Source: Pterois miles (lineage: Eukaryota > Chordata > Actinopteri > Perciformes > Scorpaenidae). From it: a stretch of 64,000 nucleotides of DNA. Numbering within the stretch: the first letter of the stretch is position 1; each line of letters starts with the position of its first letter. The position numbers and the translations under genes are program-made. The notes beneath the pieces are model-generated. The model had not been told where the DNA came from and did not search any database. It saw only the letters and a list, made by a program, of their open reading frames with translations. Shown here one piece after another: positions 48,501 to 60,908 of this stretch. The stretch lies in the NCBI GenBank assembly GCA_947000775.1, contig CAMQGK010000299.1, forward strand, positions 17,116,001-17,180,000, written 5' to 3'.

Positions 48501-48754
48501 GAAACTTCTCTCACTCAGCCTCTTCACTGTCTCGTTCCCAAAACAAGAGCTGATGATAAATTCATCTCTCACTGACCTAGACCTACTTGCATCAGTATTC
48601 AATTCAAATCTGAATCCCTACAGAATAAACAACTAACCAACCAACTGGTTCAACCAGCTAATTAATATAAAGTCACAGCACTAGGTATGGACTTGGTCGG
48701 TCCACCACTTTGCTTTAAACTGAAATATTTCAACAAATATTGGCTGGATTGTAC

Positions 48755-49230
48755 GGTGGGGAAAAAATGATTCACCAATGTATGAAACTGAGATAGATTT
48801 GTTTAATGCTAGAATTTATAAATTTCCTTCATTTGAGTCTATGTGGAGGTAGAAAGAAGTTTCCACTTTTATTTTAGTCTGAGTAACGTGATGTAATTTC
48901 TGTTCGGTACCTGTCAACCAAAACAAACCGAAACGATAAAGTTGAAAAGGCCGGAGGTTCTACGTGAATACAACCTGCACCCTCACATGTTAAATGCAAC
49001 GTGGTAAACTCTACACATCAATCTCGTCTCTGTGGCCAAATGGGCCGACACTACGACTGTAGAGCACCATATACTGACGTTTATGTTAAATACATACAGC
49101 TCTAATGGAGCGGACCATGGATGGATAAAGAGAACGGAGCTGATGACGCAATAAATCGTAATATCGAATCGGCACCCAAGTATCATGGTAGTATCAAAAT
49201 GGGCGATTTAGGTGAATCGTACTAAACCCA
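48755..49230 (+). repeat. dispersed repeat family C, copy 3
   Basis: cttcatttgagtctatgtgg, tcaaccaaaacaaacc, caccctcacatgttaaatgc and atatactgacgtttatgtta match 42432-42850. Confidence 0.7.
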
Positions 49231-49589
49231 TCTGAATCTCATATTGTTAAATTGAGACAATAATGAATAACATCAGTCCACCACTAAACTGAAATATTTC
49301 AACAAATATTGGATGGATTGCCATAAAATGTTGACATTTATTCATGGTCCCCAGACAGGCTGTTCCCAGGAAACCACTGTTCGAATCCCATGTGAAACCA
49401 GAAGTCGTTTCAAACCAAACCATGATGAACTTACTAACTTTTCCTCTTGCACCAAAATGAGGTTCACATTTGTGGTTTGGACTGAAATACCTCAACAACT
49501 ACTGGATGGACTATCATCAAGTTTGGAAAACACATTCCTGTTTGTCTGAGGTTGAATTATAATGACAGTGATCCCTTACCTTTTCAGAT

Positions 49590-49720
49590 AGATAGATGGA
49601 CAGACGACTTTATTAATCCCAGCGGGAAATTGTACCACTTAGCAAAAACTTACTAGACATTTGTACATGTGAGGTAGACATAGTGGTGTAGTGCAGCAGT
49701 AGTGCAAAATGAATGTAGTG
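49590..49720 (-). mobile_element. L2-type LINE tail, minus strand
   Basis: gatagatagatgg and gactttattaatcccagcgg followed by gaaattgtacc are the complement of a LINE 3' end (gggattaataaagtc plus a tetranucleotide run). Confidence 0.7.
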
Positions 49721-49765
49721 CCCTCATTGGGTCAAAGTTTGTCCATTTCTTTATTGCCACTAGGG

Positions 49766-50049
49766 ATGCTAATTTTGAAAAATGTTCTTAACCACTAACC
49801 GACCCTCGTTAACATTATTAACCGTTGAACGGCAAGATTAGTGTCTCGCATGCAGCAGTGCATTAGCGTCTAACGCTCTCTTAAGGTGGACCAGCTTTTC
49901 TCCTTAAAGTGACAAGCTGCTCCTCTGCGTTTTTCTCAGCTTTTTAATAAAATATTAATATTTCTTTTAACTGTTTAACCTTTAGCGTTAATCAGTTAAA
50001 ATGCTTAATGTTGGTTATCGGTTAAACAGTTCATTATTAACATCCTATT
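49766..50049 (+). mobile_element. short hAT-like element related to the satellite-bearing family
   Basis: The ends tagggatgctaat (49766) and attattaacatccta (to 50049) are imperfect inverted repeats. The flanking octamers attgccac and tttgtcac agree at 6 of 8 positions, consistent with a decayed hAT target duplication. The interior has cttaaggtggaccagctttt and ctccttaaagtgacaagctg, shared with 5690-5760 (reverse) and 57900-57970. No 55-bp array. Confidence 0.72.
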
Positions 50050-50671
50050 TGTCACTTTTATAGAGGCCTTTCAAATACAAATATAACAGTATAAAAAAGA
50101 AAAAGTCCATTATGATGTTACATTGCCGAGTCAACATTTAAGGGGATTAAAATCAGCATTGCTTTACTTTAAGTGCACAGACTACCATTACTGGCTGCAG
50201 GGTGCAAGAGGTCACATACTGGAAATGTTTTCATTCAAAAGAAAGATTCGGAAAAACCACAAACATTTTCCAGTTTTAAAAATAAACTAGAAAGTCCATG
50301 CAAGCTGCTGTGCACTTATGGATCAATTATTAAGATGCTAATGCATAATAAATTGAAATACTCAGATATGGGGGAATCATACCTTAAGGGGACACCATTA
50401 AGGGGATGCAATTTCTGTGCAATTAGCAACTTTCAGGGAAGCATCGGCTGTAAATTAATGAGAAGATGTTGCCTGAGGTGACAAAAGGGATTTTTCTCTA
50501 CATTTGAATATAACAAAGCCTCATAAACTGTTACAGCAAACATTTTAAAATACCAAGATGTTCTTAGAAGATCTGTAATGGTTCCCTCGATGTAATTTAC
50601 AGCTTGCAGTCAGTGTGCTCAGGATGGTTAATAATGCATCTCTGCATGCTTTATGTCTCATTGTGCGTTTC

Positions 50672-50673
<2 letters not shown>

Positions 50674-50753
<80 letters not shown>
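50674..50753 (+). repeat. (GT)n microsatellite
   Basis: An 80-bp pure GT run. Confidence 0.96.
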
Positions 50754-50755
<2 letters not shown>

Positions 50756-50864
50756 ATGAGTGCTGGTATGAGCTCATGTCGGTAGACTGCAGCCTTTGAA
50801 TATTAACAGCATGGGAGAGGGGATGGGACTATGACAAGGATTGTGACAGCAGAGCAGGCCTGCT

Positions 50865-50899
50865 ATTGGCTGTCTGGGATGTGAGACAGCCGTAATTGG
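50865..50899 (-). promoter_or_regulatory. pair of CCAAT boxes
   Basis: AGCCAAT occurs twice on the minus strand (complement of attggct at 50865 and 50895), 30 bp apart and about 3.3 kb upstream of ank3 exon 1a. The spacing suits tandem NF-Y binding, but no transcription start is proved. Confidence 0.3.
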
Positions 50900-51204
50900 C
50901 TACTTGGAGAGTAGGTCCCACCCACAAGATGACAATAACGGAGAGGAGAGGATGTCTCCATACAAAACAACCAGCATTTTAACTGTATTGAATTACAGTT
51001 TGGTTCCCAAAAATATGTTTTTGACAAAAACAAAACATACTTTATTTGTATGCTTGAGGATGATTTATGACAGGAAATGAGGTAATATCCCATACAGGTG
51101 TGTGTTTTGTATGTTAAACTAACAACCAAGCTGCTCTAGAGTTAGTGCCCCAGAGATTTCCCTCTGAGCCCAAGACTGAATGAACATTTGGTCCTGACTT
51201 GAAT

Positions 51205-51262
51205 GACAGCCGATCCCAGCTGACATCGGGCGAAGGCGGGGTTCACTCTGGACAGGTCGCCA
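51205..51262 (-). mobile_element. SINE fragment, same family as 23118-23325
   Basis: gccgatcccagctgacatcg, ggcgaaggcggggttcactc and tggacaggtcgccagtcc are the body of the common SINE. The tRNA-like head is missing. Confidence 0.65.
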
Positions 51263-52419
51263 GTCCAGTGCACAAAAGTTATTCAGGAAAACGTCCAACA
51301 GCCAAAACCTTGTGGAGGCTGAGAGTTCAACTGTGTGTGCACTTGCCAAAGTTTGCTGCATGACATTGGCAAAATAAAATTTATTGTAATGTGTAACTGG
51401 GTGCCTAAAATGCAGAATGTTTCATCTATAAAAAGAAATGTTGCTGCTCGCCTGTAATACGCTATCTTTAGCTGTGCTTATAGCTTATTTTGACGCATGA
51501 AACAAAACAGCCTTAAAACACATCATAATTTCAAAGTGAAAAGTTCCAGCCCATCTACATCTTAAGCTCAACACAGGCCAAACTCCAGTTACTGGACTAT
51601 AATAAGTAATCAGCCAGAGAGTGACTTCAGATAGGATTTATTGGACTAATCCTTCATTATCTCCATCTTTAAGAGGAGCTTATGAATTGGATGTACTAGC
51701 CTTAAAGGCTCCCTGTCGGTCCTGAAACTGGGATTAACAGCAGGTGATTTTTCTGTACATGGATCAGAAATTTAAATCTAGTCCAACAAAAGATGATGAT
51801 GTGTAAAGGTTTGGCTTGCGTCTCTCGTGGTGTCTTTAAAGTGACATGAGTACTCCACAGTCTCACCAGTGTATCTGCTCAGAGCGAAAACAGCAAATTC
51901 AGGAATGATGTCAGGATCTAGATGTGGGCCAGCAGCAAAGATGCCAGTCAGTTACAATATTTTTATATCTACTGCCTCATCATCTGTTCCCTTTTCTACA
52001 TCCTCTCTGGTCCTATTTCCATCTCTGCTTTGTTGTTCTTTTATCAATCTTTCTGTCCCTATATCTAACCACTGCTAACGCTAACCACTGCTACTGCTAA
52101 ACACCGCCTGCAGCTAACTGGTCCATGAACACAACTGTGAAACTGCTGTCAATCAAGTCGTGGTAACTGTGTGTTATTAGGCTCCACAGGGTAGAAACAA
52201 TACTGCACTACTGGACGGATGAACACAGTGTGGCCTCGAGGGGCAATCAGAGAACTGAGGCTCATTTCATGTATGAAATCATTAATCATCATTCATGACA
52301 TCATGTAGTTTTTTGCTGTTGACCTGTGAACAAAATCAAAACCTTTGAAAAAGGTTGATCTGTTGAATATATTTATGATTAATCGTTAAAAATAGCAGAA
52401 AATTGTAGTTGTATTTTCT

Positions 52420-53770
52420 GTGATCCTACATGAGACACAAACTGACAGAAACACAAAGAAACTACAAAACTGCAAAGACTCACTGACTTAAAGAGACATG
52501 CTGCAACTACAAAGAGACTCAAAACAACCACAGATGCACAGAGCAGCCACAAAAGACACAAAGCAACCAAAACGAGACGCAAAATAGCTACAGAGACATA
52601 AGGTAACTACAAAGATACTCAAAATTACCACAGCAAGATACAAAGAGACACAACGCAACTACAAAGAGACACCCGATGACTACAAAGAGACACAAGGCAA
52701 CTACAAAGAGTCAAAATAACTACAAAGACAACATGACCACAGAGACACAAAGCAACTACCAAGTCTCAACACAACCACAAAAAGACACAATAAGACTACA
52801 GAGAGACACAAAGCAACTACAAAGAGACTCAAAATGTTTACAAAGAGATGCAAAACAACTACAAGTAGAATCAAAGCAAAAAGCAAAAAAAAAAAAAAAA
52901 AAAAAGCAAAAACTCCTGTTTGACCTCCACACTCACATTCTGTATACAGATACCAGCTCGTATGTCGGCATGAATCCAAACGTAGAGAGCTGGCTGTGTT
53001 TGTCTGAGCCTAATGGATCAGGGATGGACAGTAAAAGCCCAACGAGAGGACGGGAACAAAGAGTGAGTGAGGATTATTGAATAAGCCTACCGGCCAGAGG
53101 CCCAGGGGCCCAAAGTGTCAGGGCTCCCCCTGGCCTTCACCTACAAAATGTCACTCAAAGAGACACGAACCAACCAGGAAGAGACTCAAAATGACCACAA
53201 AGAAACATAAAAGGATACAAAGAGACTACAGAGAAACTCGAAACAACTGTGACAAAAGCAAAATTACTACAAAGACACACAAAGCAGCTACAAAAAGATA
53301 CAAAACTACCAAAATGAGACACAAAATGAGTACAAATGGACACAAAAAAAGTACAAGACTTAAAACAACTACAAAGAGAAACAAAATAATGACAAAGGGC
53401 ATAGAGATTCAAAACAACCGCATCTAGACACAAAATGACTGGAAAGAGCCACAAAATGACTACAAAGAGACACACAGCAACTACAAAGAGACTCAAAACA
53501 TTCACAGACACAAAATGACTAGAAAGAGACACAAAGTATCTATAAGGAGACCCAAAACATTCACAAAGAGACACAAAATGACTAGAAAGAGACACAAAGT
53601 ATCTATAAGGAGACTCAAAACATTCACAAAGAGACACAAAATGACTAGAAAGAGACACAAAGTATCTACAAGGAGACTCAAAACATTCACAAAGAGACAC
53701 AAAAGGAGTATGAAGAGACACAATGTAACTAAAAAGAGACACAAAACAACTACAAAATGAGGCTACACAA
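52420..53770 (+). repeat. acaaagagacacaaa array with 63-bp higher-order unit
   Basis: About 1.35 kb is built of roughly 21-bp variants of ctacaaagagacacaaaaca, interrupted by a poly(A) run (52884-52904) and about 250 bp of other sequence (52915-53145). At 53512-53700 a three-module unit repeats every 63 bp (landmark aaaatgactag at 53512, 53575 and 53638). Both strands stay open for long stretches because the period is a multiple of three; the ORFs are not genes. Confidence 0.9.
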
Positions 53771-55459
53771 CTATAAAGTCAACAACCAGGGTGAAGTTTA
53801 CCTCCCTCTCAGGAAATAGTGAGAAAGTAGTAAACAAGATTAACAAGAACATAAATATTAAGTAATACTAGTTATAATGGTAAAAACAAAGAAATACACA
53901 TAAAGGAAATGGATACTGTATGAGAGAAACTTTACATGGATAAATACTGATGCGTGCAGTGATTTTTTGCTGTGGTGTCTGGCTCCCTCTAGCGGTAATA
54001 CGAGTTTCACTTTCACAACTTCACAGAGGACATGTTTAATATTTCAGGTGATCACAAAGCTTGTGAATTATTTATGTATTCATGATGGGGGAGATGGGTG
54101 CAAAGCAATTTTAGCCCCTCATGTTCCAGCCCTAATAAATACTGAAGCTACTATAGAGAGAAATAATCCACAGTAGATGTGAGTTTGCTGCCTCTGAACT
54201 GGGATACTGAGAGATCTGAAAGTGTGCATCAGTGTGCATTACTTAAGAGATTTGATGTGTTTTTACGGTCTCTGAAATTAAAGATACATCCTTTTTTGAT
54301 ACAGTACAACATGTACTACATGCAGTTCTTTCTCTGACCACTGAGAGGCAGCATCACACCGAGGAAATTGTATTGTTTTATTCTCACTTCATTACAGTGA
54401 GATTAATGGTTGAATACTTCAGTAAATGGGGCTTATTTTTACGGACATTTGATGTCACTTTACTTACCAGTCAGGCTAGTTTTGATCTGAATTTTACCAC
54501 TGCACCACTAAAAAATGAAATATGACATTTTCATGTACCAACCCCAGTGGTCTCACTGGTGTGTTGTAGATAGATTTAAATTGCAGTTGAGGTCAAATTT
54601 AATTTGTCGTATGCTATAGTTAGAGCTTAATTAGGGTATGGAGCTCGGACATGTATCAATAAAGCCTCTGCATTGCACTCTAGTTAACATCTTCCAGCTG
54701 ACAGGAACACAAACAGCAGCCATCTCTTCTTGTGTCTGTTTTCCATTTACTGTGGGAATATACTGTGGAGTATTTTACTCTTCATCATATAACGGTCTAA
54801 TATCTCCTGCTCTGTCGCAGTGTACCTGCTTTCCTCTTTACATCACTGTTTTCTTCATTGTGAATTGATGTGATCTGTGACATTGACATTTTGTTTTAAA
54901 GCCATGAATGTGCAGCTTTATTGGCTGTTTAAAAGACGACTTGAATTAACCTGATACCTCCACTTATATTGTAAATTGGCTTAATGGGGTTTAATCTTGT
55001 ATTGACATTAATAGTGATTTCAGTTTAAGTAATTACACACTTTGTCAAGGTGTGTCATGTGTTTATATATATTTACATTCATATATTGTAAGCATAACAC
55101 AGCGATTAAGATAAAACAGGATGTTATTTATTATTTTTCTAACGTTACATCATGGAAGTATCACTGGGACATATTAAGGCATCTCATCTAGATATAATAT
55201 AGAGAGGCAAATGAAAAATGCTTGCTTTTGTTTTTATTTTTGCATGCAACATATAACATAGGCATACAGTATGTTTACACCTTTGTGTAGGCAATATATA
55301 AATATTAACTCTAATATTGTAAAAACACCACTATACTATAATAAGTTTCCTAAAACATGGTCATGTCTAGAAGGGAGCCCACAAATTGCAAAATCTGAAC
55401 GGAGATCTGCAAAAACTCTTGCAAGACTCACTGCCCAACAGCCTATACTAACAAGGAGT
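53771..55459. other. AT-rich spacer
   Basis: Upstream of ank3. I see no exon, RNA gene or clear repeat family here. Confidence 0.5.
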
Positions 55460-55600
55460 GTCAGAGTTAATGCACTGCAGTTTGCCATGTTATGATTTCA
55501 GCATATTGTTTTATGATAAATGCAGTACCTGTGAGGGTTTCTGGACAATATTTGTCATTGTTTGGTGTTGATAATTGACTTCCAATAATAAGTATATACA
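55460..55600 (+). repeat. dispersed repeat family D, fragment
   Basis: actgcagtttgccatgttat, gcagtacctgtgagggtttc and acaatatttgtcattgtttg match 62219-62310. Confidence 0.65.
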
Positions 55601-56704
55601 TATATTTGCATAAAGCAGCATATTTGCCCACTCCAATGTTGCTAAGAGTATTAAATACTTGGCAAATCTTCCTTTAAGGTTCTTTTTGAACAGATAAAAC
55701 GTGATTAATTTGTGAAACTGTGGACAAATATGCAATTTTACATACAAACATATGTACACATACAAACACATAATAGTTTTCCTTCCCTATAAATGTGTGC
55801 ATGTGATTTACTGTAGCTAATCATATTAGCATTCTGTTCCATTGCACCTCCGTATTCTAATTAAAACACAATATTTCTTGTGAACAAACAAACATGGAGA
55901 CGTTTTCATGAACTAGAGGAAATGCCAGTTATCTTTGGATTTGTCTCAGCCTGCACAGAGCTCCAGGTGGGTGAGGATTACAACATCAGGACGTCAGCAT
56001 TGTGTAACCTGATGCTCCATTAAAGAATACCTCATGGAATAACTTTGAGTCATTTTCAACAACTCGCTTCGACGGTCCTGTGTGGTACCCTTAATCCATT
56101 AAGAGAAATTAAAACATCTCCATCTCGTTGGTCAAATCTCATGACATCCCACTCATTTAGCATGCATTATGTTCCACCACAACATCCTGCTTAGATATGA
56201 AAGTACATCATTAAATTAAGATCCTCTCAACATGCGGCTTCACTGCGACTCCAAGCTCCACTAAGAAAATCACACAGCCTGGTGTCAATAATGAGTGTGC
56301 TTCTAAACCCTCAACATGTAACAATGAGCACAAATCTGAATGTAGAGATGAGATGTTCTGTATTGCAGCAGGGACACGAATAGTACAAACAGGACAACTT
56401 CCTGCACTCTGAGGCACAAATATATGCTAATAACGCTTTGCTAGTGCCAGATAATGCAATCCTCTCGAGACAAAACTCAAAGGCTGAGCTGCACTAGAAG
56501 CAAACAAAATCATCTCACCACACCAGCAGACTAAATATTAAATATACTATGTACATTTACTCAAATACTGTAGTTAATTACAATTTTGAGGTACTTTACT
56601 TGAGTATATCCATTTTATGCTACTTTATACTTCTACTCCACTACATCTCAGAGAAAAATATTGCACTTTATACTCCACTATATTTATTTTACAGCTGAAG
56701 TACC

Positions 56705-56870
56705 GAGTTATTAGGTTGGGAAAAAAGATTCACCTATGTATCGCAATTTTTTATGATTTTAAAATTTTTAATTTTTTTATGCCAGAATCAATGTATTTGC
56801 TTCATTTGAGTCTATACGAAGGTAAAAGGAAGTTACCGCTGAACACACTGCATTACCATGGTTACACACT
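56705..56870 (+). repeat. dispersed repeat family C, fragment
   Basis: ttgggaaaaaagattcacc, gcttcatttgagtctatacg and aaggaagttacc resemble 48755-48870. Confidence 0.55.
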
Positions 56871-57489
56871 GCTGCTTTTAATTTGGGGTGATTTATCTCA
56901 CCAAGTTTTCTTTGGTGACCAATATCAAGCTGCATTTGTTCCTTATCTTGTCTAAACACCAGCCAACCTGCAGATTGTTGGGTCTTATCACTAGGAACAG
57001 GACACGTTGATGTCCTATTGTAAAACAGCATTTGTCAAGCCTGAACACTAACAGCCTGATTCCTTCTCTATTTGTATAGTGTGTGAGGGCATGGACAACC
57101 TTGCACCTAATATGCTAATGAACAAAAACATACATGGATACCAGCATATTTTAGGGCAATCTAAAGGCACCATGAGGCTGCGAAATGCTTCTGCCCTTCA
57201 GTCTCCAAACCCTGAATTACTGAAATAGAGTTTGACATTTCATCAATGAAAGCAAGCCCTTTGTCTCCCAGATTAAAGTGTGTGAGAACACGAGAAAAAC
57301 AGCCTTCACTGAGTCCAGTGTCTCGAATTAACACCAGAATCCCAGTTTCTGTGTGAATCTGAGCGTAAAGTCAAGTCTGGTGAACATAACAAGTGAACCA
57401 GGTGTGATTTAGATCACAGTTTCTCCTCAGGTAACTGCTTAGATACACGTCTTAAACATAAATAATATGCATACACAGAACACTGCCCA

Positions 57490-58085
57490 TAAACAACAAA
57501 TGGCCAATAGTAGATTTTTTTTTTAAAGTCAGATACTGACATTGATAATCGGGGAATAGGTTCTCAGTCGTGTATCTGCCCGGCGTAATGATACGCTGCC
57601 ACCCGGCAAGTTTCCGACAAGCTGTGTGTGGCAGCGGTGTTATAGCTGTAGCAGACAGCGTGTGTACAGTTTGTCGGTCAATAAATGCTACGACTCCTCC
57701 GCTCCATGGATGCATAAAGAGAACTGGATACAGCGTTGGGAGACGGGGCCCCATTCATTCCTATGAAAGCTGCTCAGTGGCGCATGAAGTCAGTGGGTAG
57801 ACTTGCAGGTCTGGAAAAGTACCCGGATGTTTTAGGCATATCGGACATGCTCAGTAGCGTCCGCTCTGTCATAATGACTCAGTCTGGAAGTCCAGAGCCA
57901 ACTTCCTGTATCTGTGCCAACTCTCTCTTAAGGTGGACCAGCTTTTCTCCTTAAAGTGACGAGCTGTTCCTCCACATTTTTCTCAGTTTTTTTAATTAAT
58001 ATTTAATATTTCTTTTAACCATTTAATTGGCTAAAATGCTTTATGTCAGTTATGGGTTAAAGGGTTAATTATCAACATCCCTACA
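57490..58085 (+). mobile_element. relative of the satellite-bearing hAT-like element, no array
   Basis: tgttatagctgtagcagaca and cagtttgtcggtcaataaat are the complement of 5820-5900. tcttaaggtggaccagcttt and the right end gggttaattatcaacatccc match 49766-50049. A 55-bp array is absent, so it is either a deletion derivative or the other half of a broken copy (see 59380-59840). Confidence 0.68.
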
Positions 58086-59379
58086 TTATACATTGTAACC
58101 CCTAATTATATCACCATATGATTCTTTAACTCTCTAATATCAATAATGTGCCAATAAATCCAGTATTGGAGCGCAGCCCTGGAGGTGACTCAGCGGTCAC
58201 GTCACAAAGTGCTATTATTGTTCAGACGTAACGTGGCCTCCCTCTCTCTTCTGTCTGATATCGTCTCTGTAACTCAGTCACACACACACTTTATTCTTTC
58301 CTCTCTCACTCCATCCACACTGACGAAGCAGGATTCAGATATCTGACACTCTGTAAATAGACTTAAAAACTAGATGAGAAAGCACACGTATAAGTGCATA
58401 ATCGTCTTATATAATATTCAAGCGTCTGTTGGATGGTGGTTGCAGTCTGCCAGCCTGCTGCAGGATTAGATCATGTCAGGACGAGAAGCAGTTTGGGTGT
58501 GGCCAGCCCAGACGGTCCATAAACAGAGATAAATGTCCATTAACAACATGGTCGAGTTCATGAGGGCAGACTGCTGTAACGGTGCTACCCTCCCTCCGTC
58601 CTCCAGCAGTTCTCCAGCTGATTTATTAAATGTCAGAGCAGAAGAGTCACATCTGAACCCAGAACTCCTACTTCTCACATGACCTCTGGCCTTCCCAGAA
58701 ACATGGGACATAATGGAGGCGGCAGATGCAACAGATACCGTGTGCTGTGATGATATGGTGTTTTTCTCTGTAGTCTACTGTGCACATACACCACAGAAAA
58801 TAAGCTGCTTGTGTTTTAGTGATTATTCCTCACAATAGTATGTGAATATCTAAAGTTTGCTGACGCTCCAATTTGTCAATCACCATCTAAGTAAAAATAT
58901 ATTTTTCTATGTGAAATGTTCAAAACACCAATCTCTAAAATGTACGGGTGATTTTTGTCATGATAACATTTTTACTTATTTTATGTCCTTTGGGTATGAT
59001 TTTTTATAGAAGCAAACCCTCACACATTTTACATTCCTTTCATGTGAATTGTATTTTATCATCTATTTATGTGTGAAACAAATAAACAATATGCAACTAT
59101 TTAATCATTTGCCAGGAAATTATTTTAAAAATAGAAAGTTTTTTTTACATTCACAAGTTTCTAAAGCCAAGGACAACATCTTGAAATCGCTTGTTTTGCC
59201 AAAAAAACCTAAACTAAATAAATAACCCAAGGCTATTTAGTTTGCAATCAAGAAGCTGAAATCACAGATTTGTTGAAACCAGCAAGTCCCTGTTTTCCAA
59301 GGTAAAATGGCTGTTTATGTCAATGGAGTCTGGTGGCTTTAAAGAGAACATCGATAGCTGCTTCAGTTCTCCTTCAGAA

Positions 59380-59840
59380 AGGGTGGTCTGACGGCAACCA
59401 CCACTCACCACCGCCACACACACGGTCTGTCAGACACTCGCTGACGTTACGCTACAGCGAGCACAAGGGCACTGGCAACGCTCAGAGCTAGCAGCTGGTG
59501 CACTGGAGACAGTGAACGCAGCACCGTGGCTGCTACAGTAACTCTCCTGATGGTGAACTGGAGACAGTGAACGCAGCACCGTGGCTGCTACAGTAACTCT
59601 CCTGATGGTGAACTGGAGACAGTGAACGCAGCACCGTGGCTGCTACAGTAACTCTCCTGATGGTGAACTGGAGACAGTGAACGCAGCACCGTGGCTGCTA
59701 CAGTAACTCTCCTCATGGTGAACTGGAGACAGTGAACGCAGCACCGTGGCTGCTACAGTAACTCTCTTGATGGTGAACTGGAGACAGTGAACCCAGCACC
59801 GTGGCTGCTACAGTAACTCTCCTCATGGTGAACTTCTGGT
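59380..59840 (+). mobile_element. truncated satellite-bearing element with 55-bp array
   Basis: The left part (cactcgctgacgttacgcta, cagcgagcacaagggcactg, gagctagcagctggtgc) matches 5945-6010. It runs directly into the array at 59505-59835 and then stops without a recognised terminus. Confidence 0.7.
59505..59835 (+). repeat. 55-bp minisatellite array, six copies
   Basis: The accgtgg landmark is at 59523, 59578, 59633, 59688, 59743 and 59798, all 55 bp apart. The diagnostic block reads gatggtgaa or catggtgaa, unlike the gacggtgaa of the 16.6-kb array. Confidence 0.94.
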
Positions 59841-60187
59841 GGTAAGGCAAATTCGCATCTTTGAATCATGTGTTCAACTTTGGTGAACTTTCAGGTGCCT
59901 TAATTGGACAGGAAAAGGAAGCTAAAGTTCTCAAACAAAAAAGTGCTCTGTAGAAAAACCTGTTTTTATGTCTTTCGGTACAGAACAAAAAAGTACTGTT
60001 GTACAGAAGAATTTCAAACAGCGCTCACTGGCTGCAGGTCAAACCTGTCAGCGTCGGCAAACTCGCACTGAGATCCTCCTAACTGTTTCTAATTGACCAC
60101 AAACCTCATCAGGACCAATCATGGAGGCGATGCCCGGCGCCACAGCGAGTACCGACAAGGTGCTTTGTGAGGGTGAGTGTGTTGTTA

Positions 60188-60200
60188 TTGCCATGGAGAC
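60188..60200. promoter_or_regulatory. X-box-like motif
   Basis: ttgccatggagac fits an imperfect RFX X-box. It lies 67 bp after a GC-rich ATG (60121). Confidence 0.3.
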
Positions 60201-60289
60201 ACGATGAGACCAAGTGCAGGTTGAGGAGGACGTGAGGACACTACAATACCACCTTAAATCACATATTTATTTTACCAGTAACTGTACTC

Positions 60290-60790
60290 TTCTGTTACTA
60301 TATAATGAGAGCAGAGAGTTACTGGGACACAGTAGAAAACTACAAAAACAGATAAATAAGTTCAGCTAAATAGAGAAAAAAAAAGACTAGAAGTATTAAT
60401 AAATAAAAATAACAATTGAATTAAAAACAGAAACTATATAAGTATACATAGAGTATAATACCCACAACCAGTGTTTTGCTTAAACTTGAGAGAAATATGA
60501 CACCTTTTACTGCGACAGTGTACAGCAGAATAATATGTAAAATGATTATGATTATACATAGTGTTTGTCTGTGTTAATATAGAAATATGATATAGTACAT
60601 AATGCAATAAAGCTGTACATATTGACATAATAAAGGGATATAAGATATAAGGTGAAAAGTAGAAATATAGTACAACATAATATATAGTATAATACAGCAA
60701 TATAGTGTAAAACAAAATATAACAAAGTACAGTATAATATGTAAAAAATAATACATAATAAGGATACAGATCATTCACCTGTGTTCAGTC
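60290..60790. other. AT-rich low-complexity stretch
   Basis: Dense TA/ATA words with no coding or family identity that I can support. It may be an old LINE 3' UTR on the minus strand (agtgtaaaacaaaatataac and aataaagg-like words). Confidence 0.35.
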
Positions 60791-60891
60791 TGTCATGTTT
60801 ACATCTGCTTGTTTGGCTATTTATTTATATATTTATTTAACTGTAACTGTCTGTCTGAGGTCAACGTCGGTCTCCTGCTGGCGCTCTGCCA

Positions 60892-60908
60892 GTTGTCTCC
60901 AAGGCAAC
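60892..60908. promoter_or_regulatory. X-box-like motif in a GC-rich block
   Basis: gttgtctccaaggcaac is a near-palindromic RFX-type site. The surrounding 60860-61020 block is GC-rich with CpGs (cgccgcggcgggg), unlike the AT-rich flanks. Possible conserved regulatory sequence; not proved. Confidence 0.4.

Noticed and set aside
53155..53742. 195-codon open frame on the minus strand
   Set aside because: It is a translation of the 21/63-bp tandem array, and both strands are open for the same reason.
60121..60207. A 28-codon coding exon starting ATGGAGGCG
   Set aside because: Too short, ends in a stop, and nothing downstream to splice to. Kept only as a regulatory-type observation.
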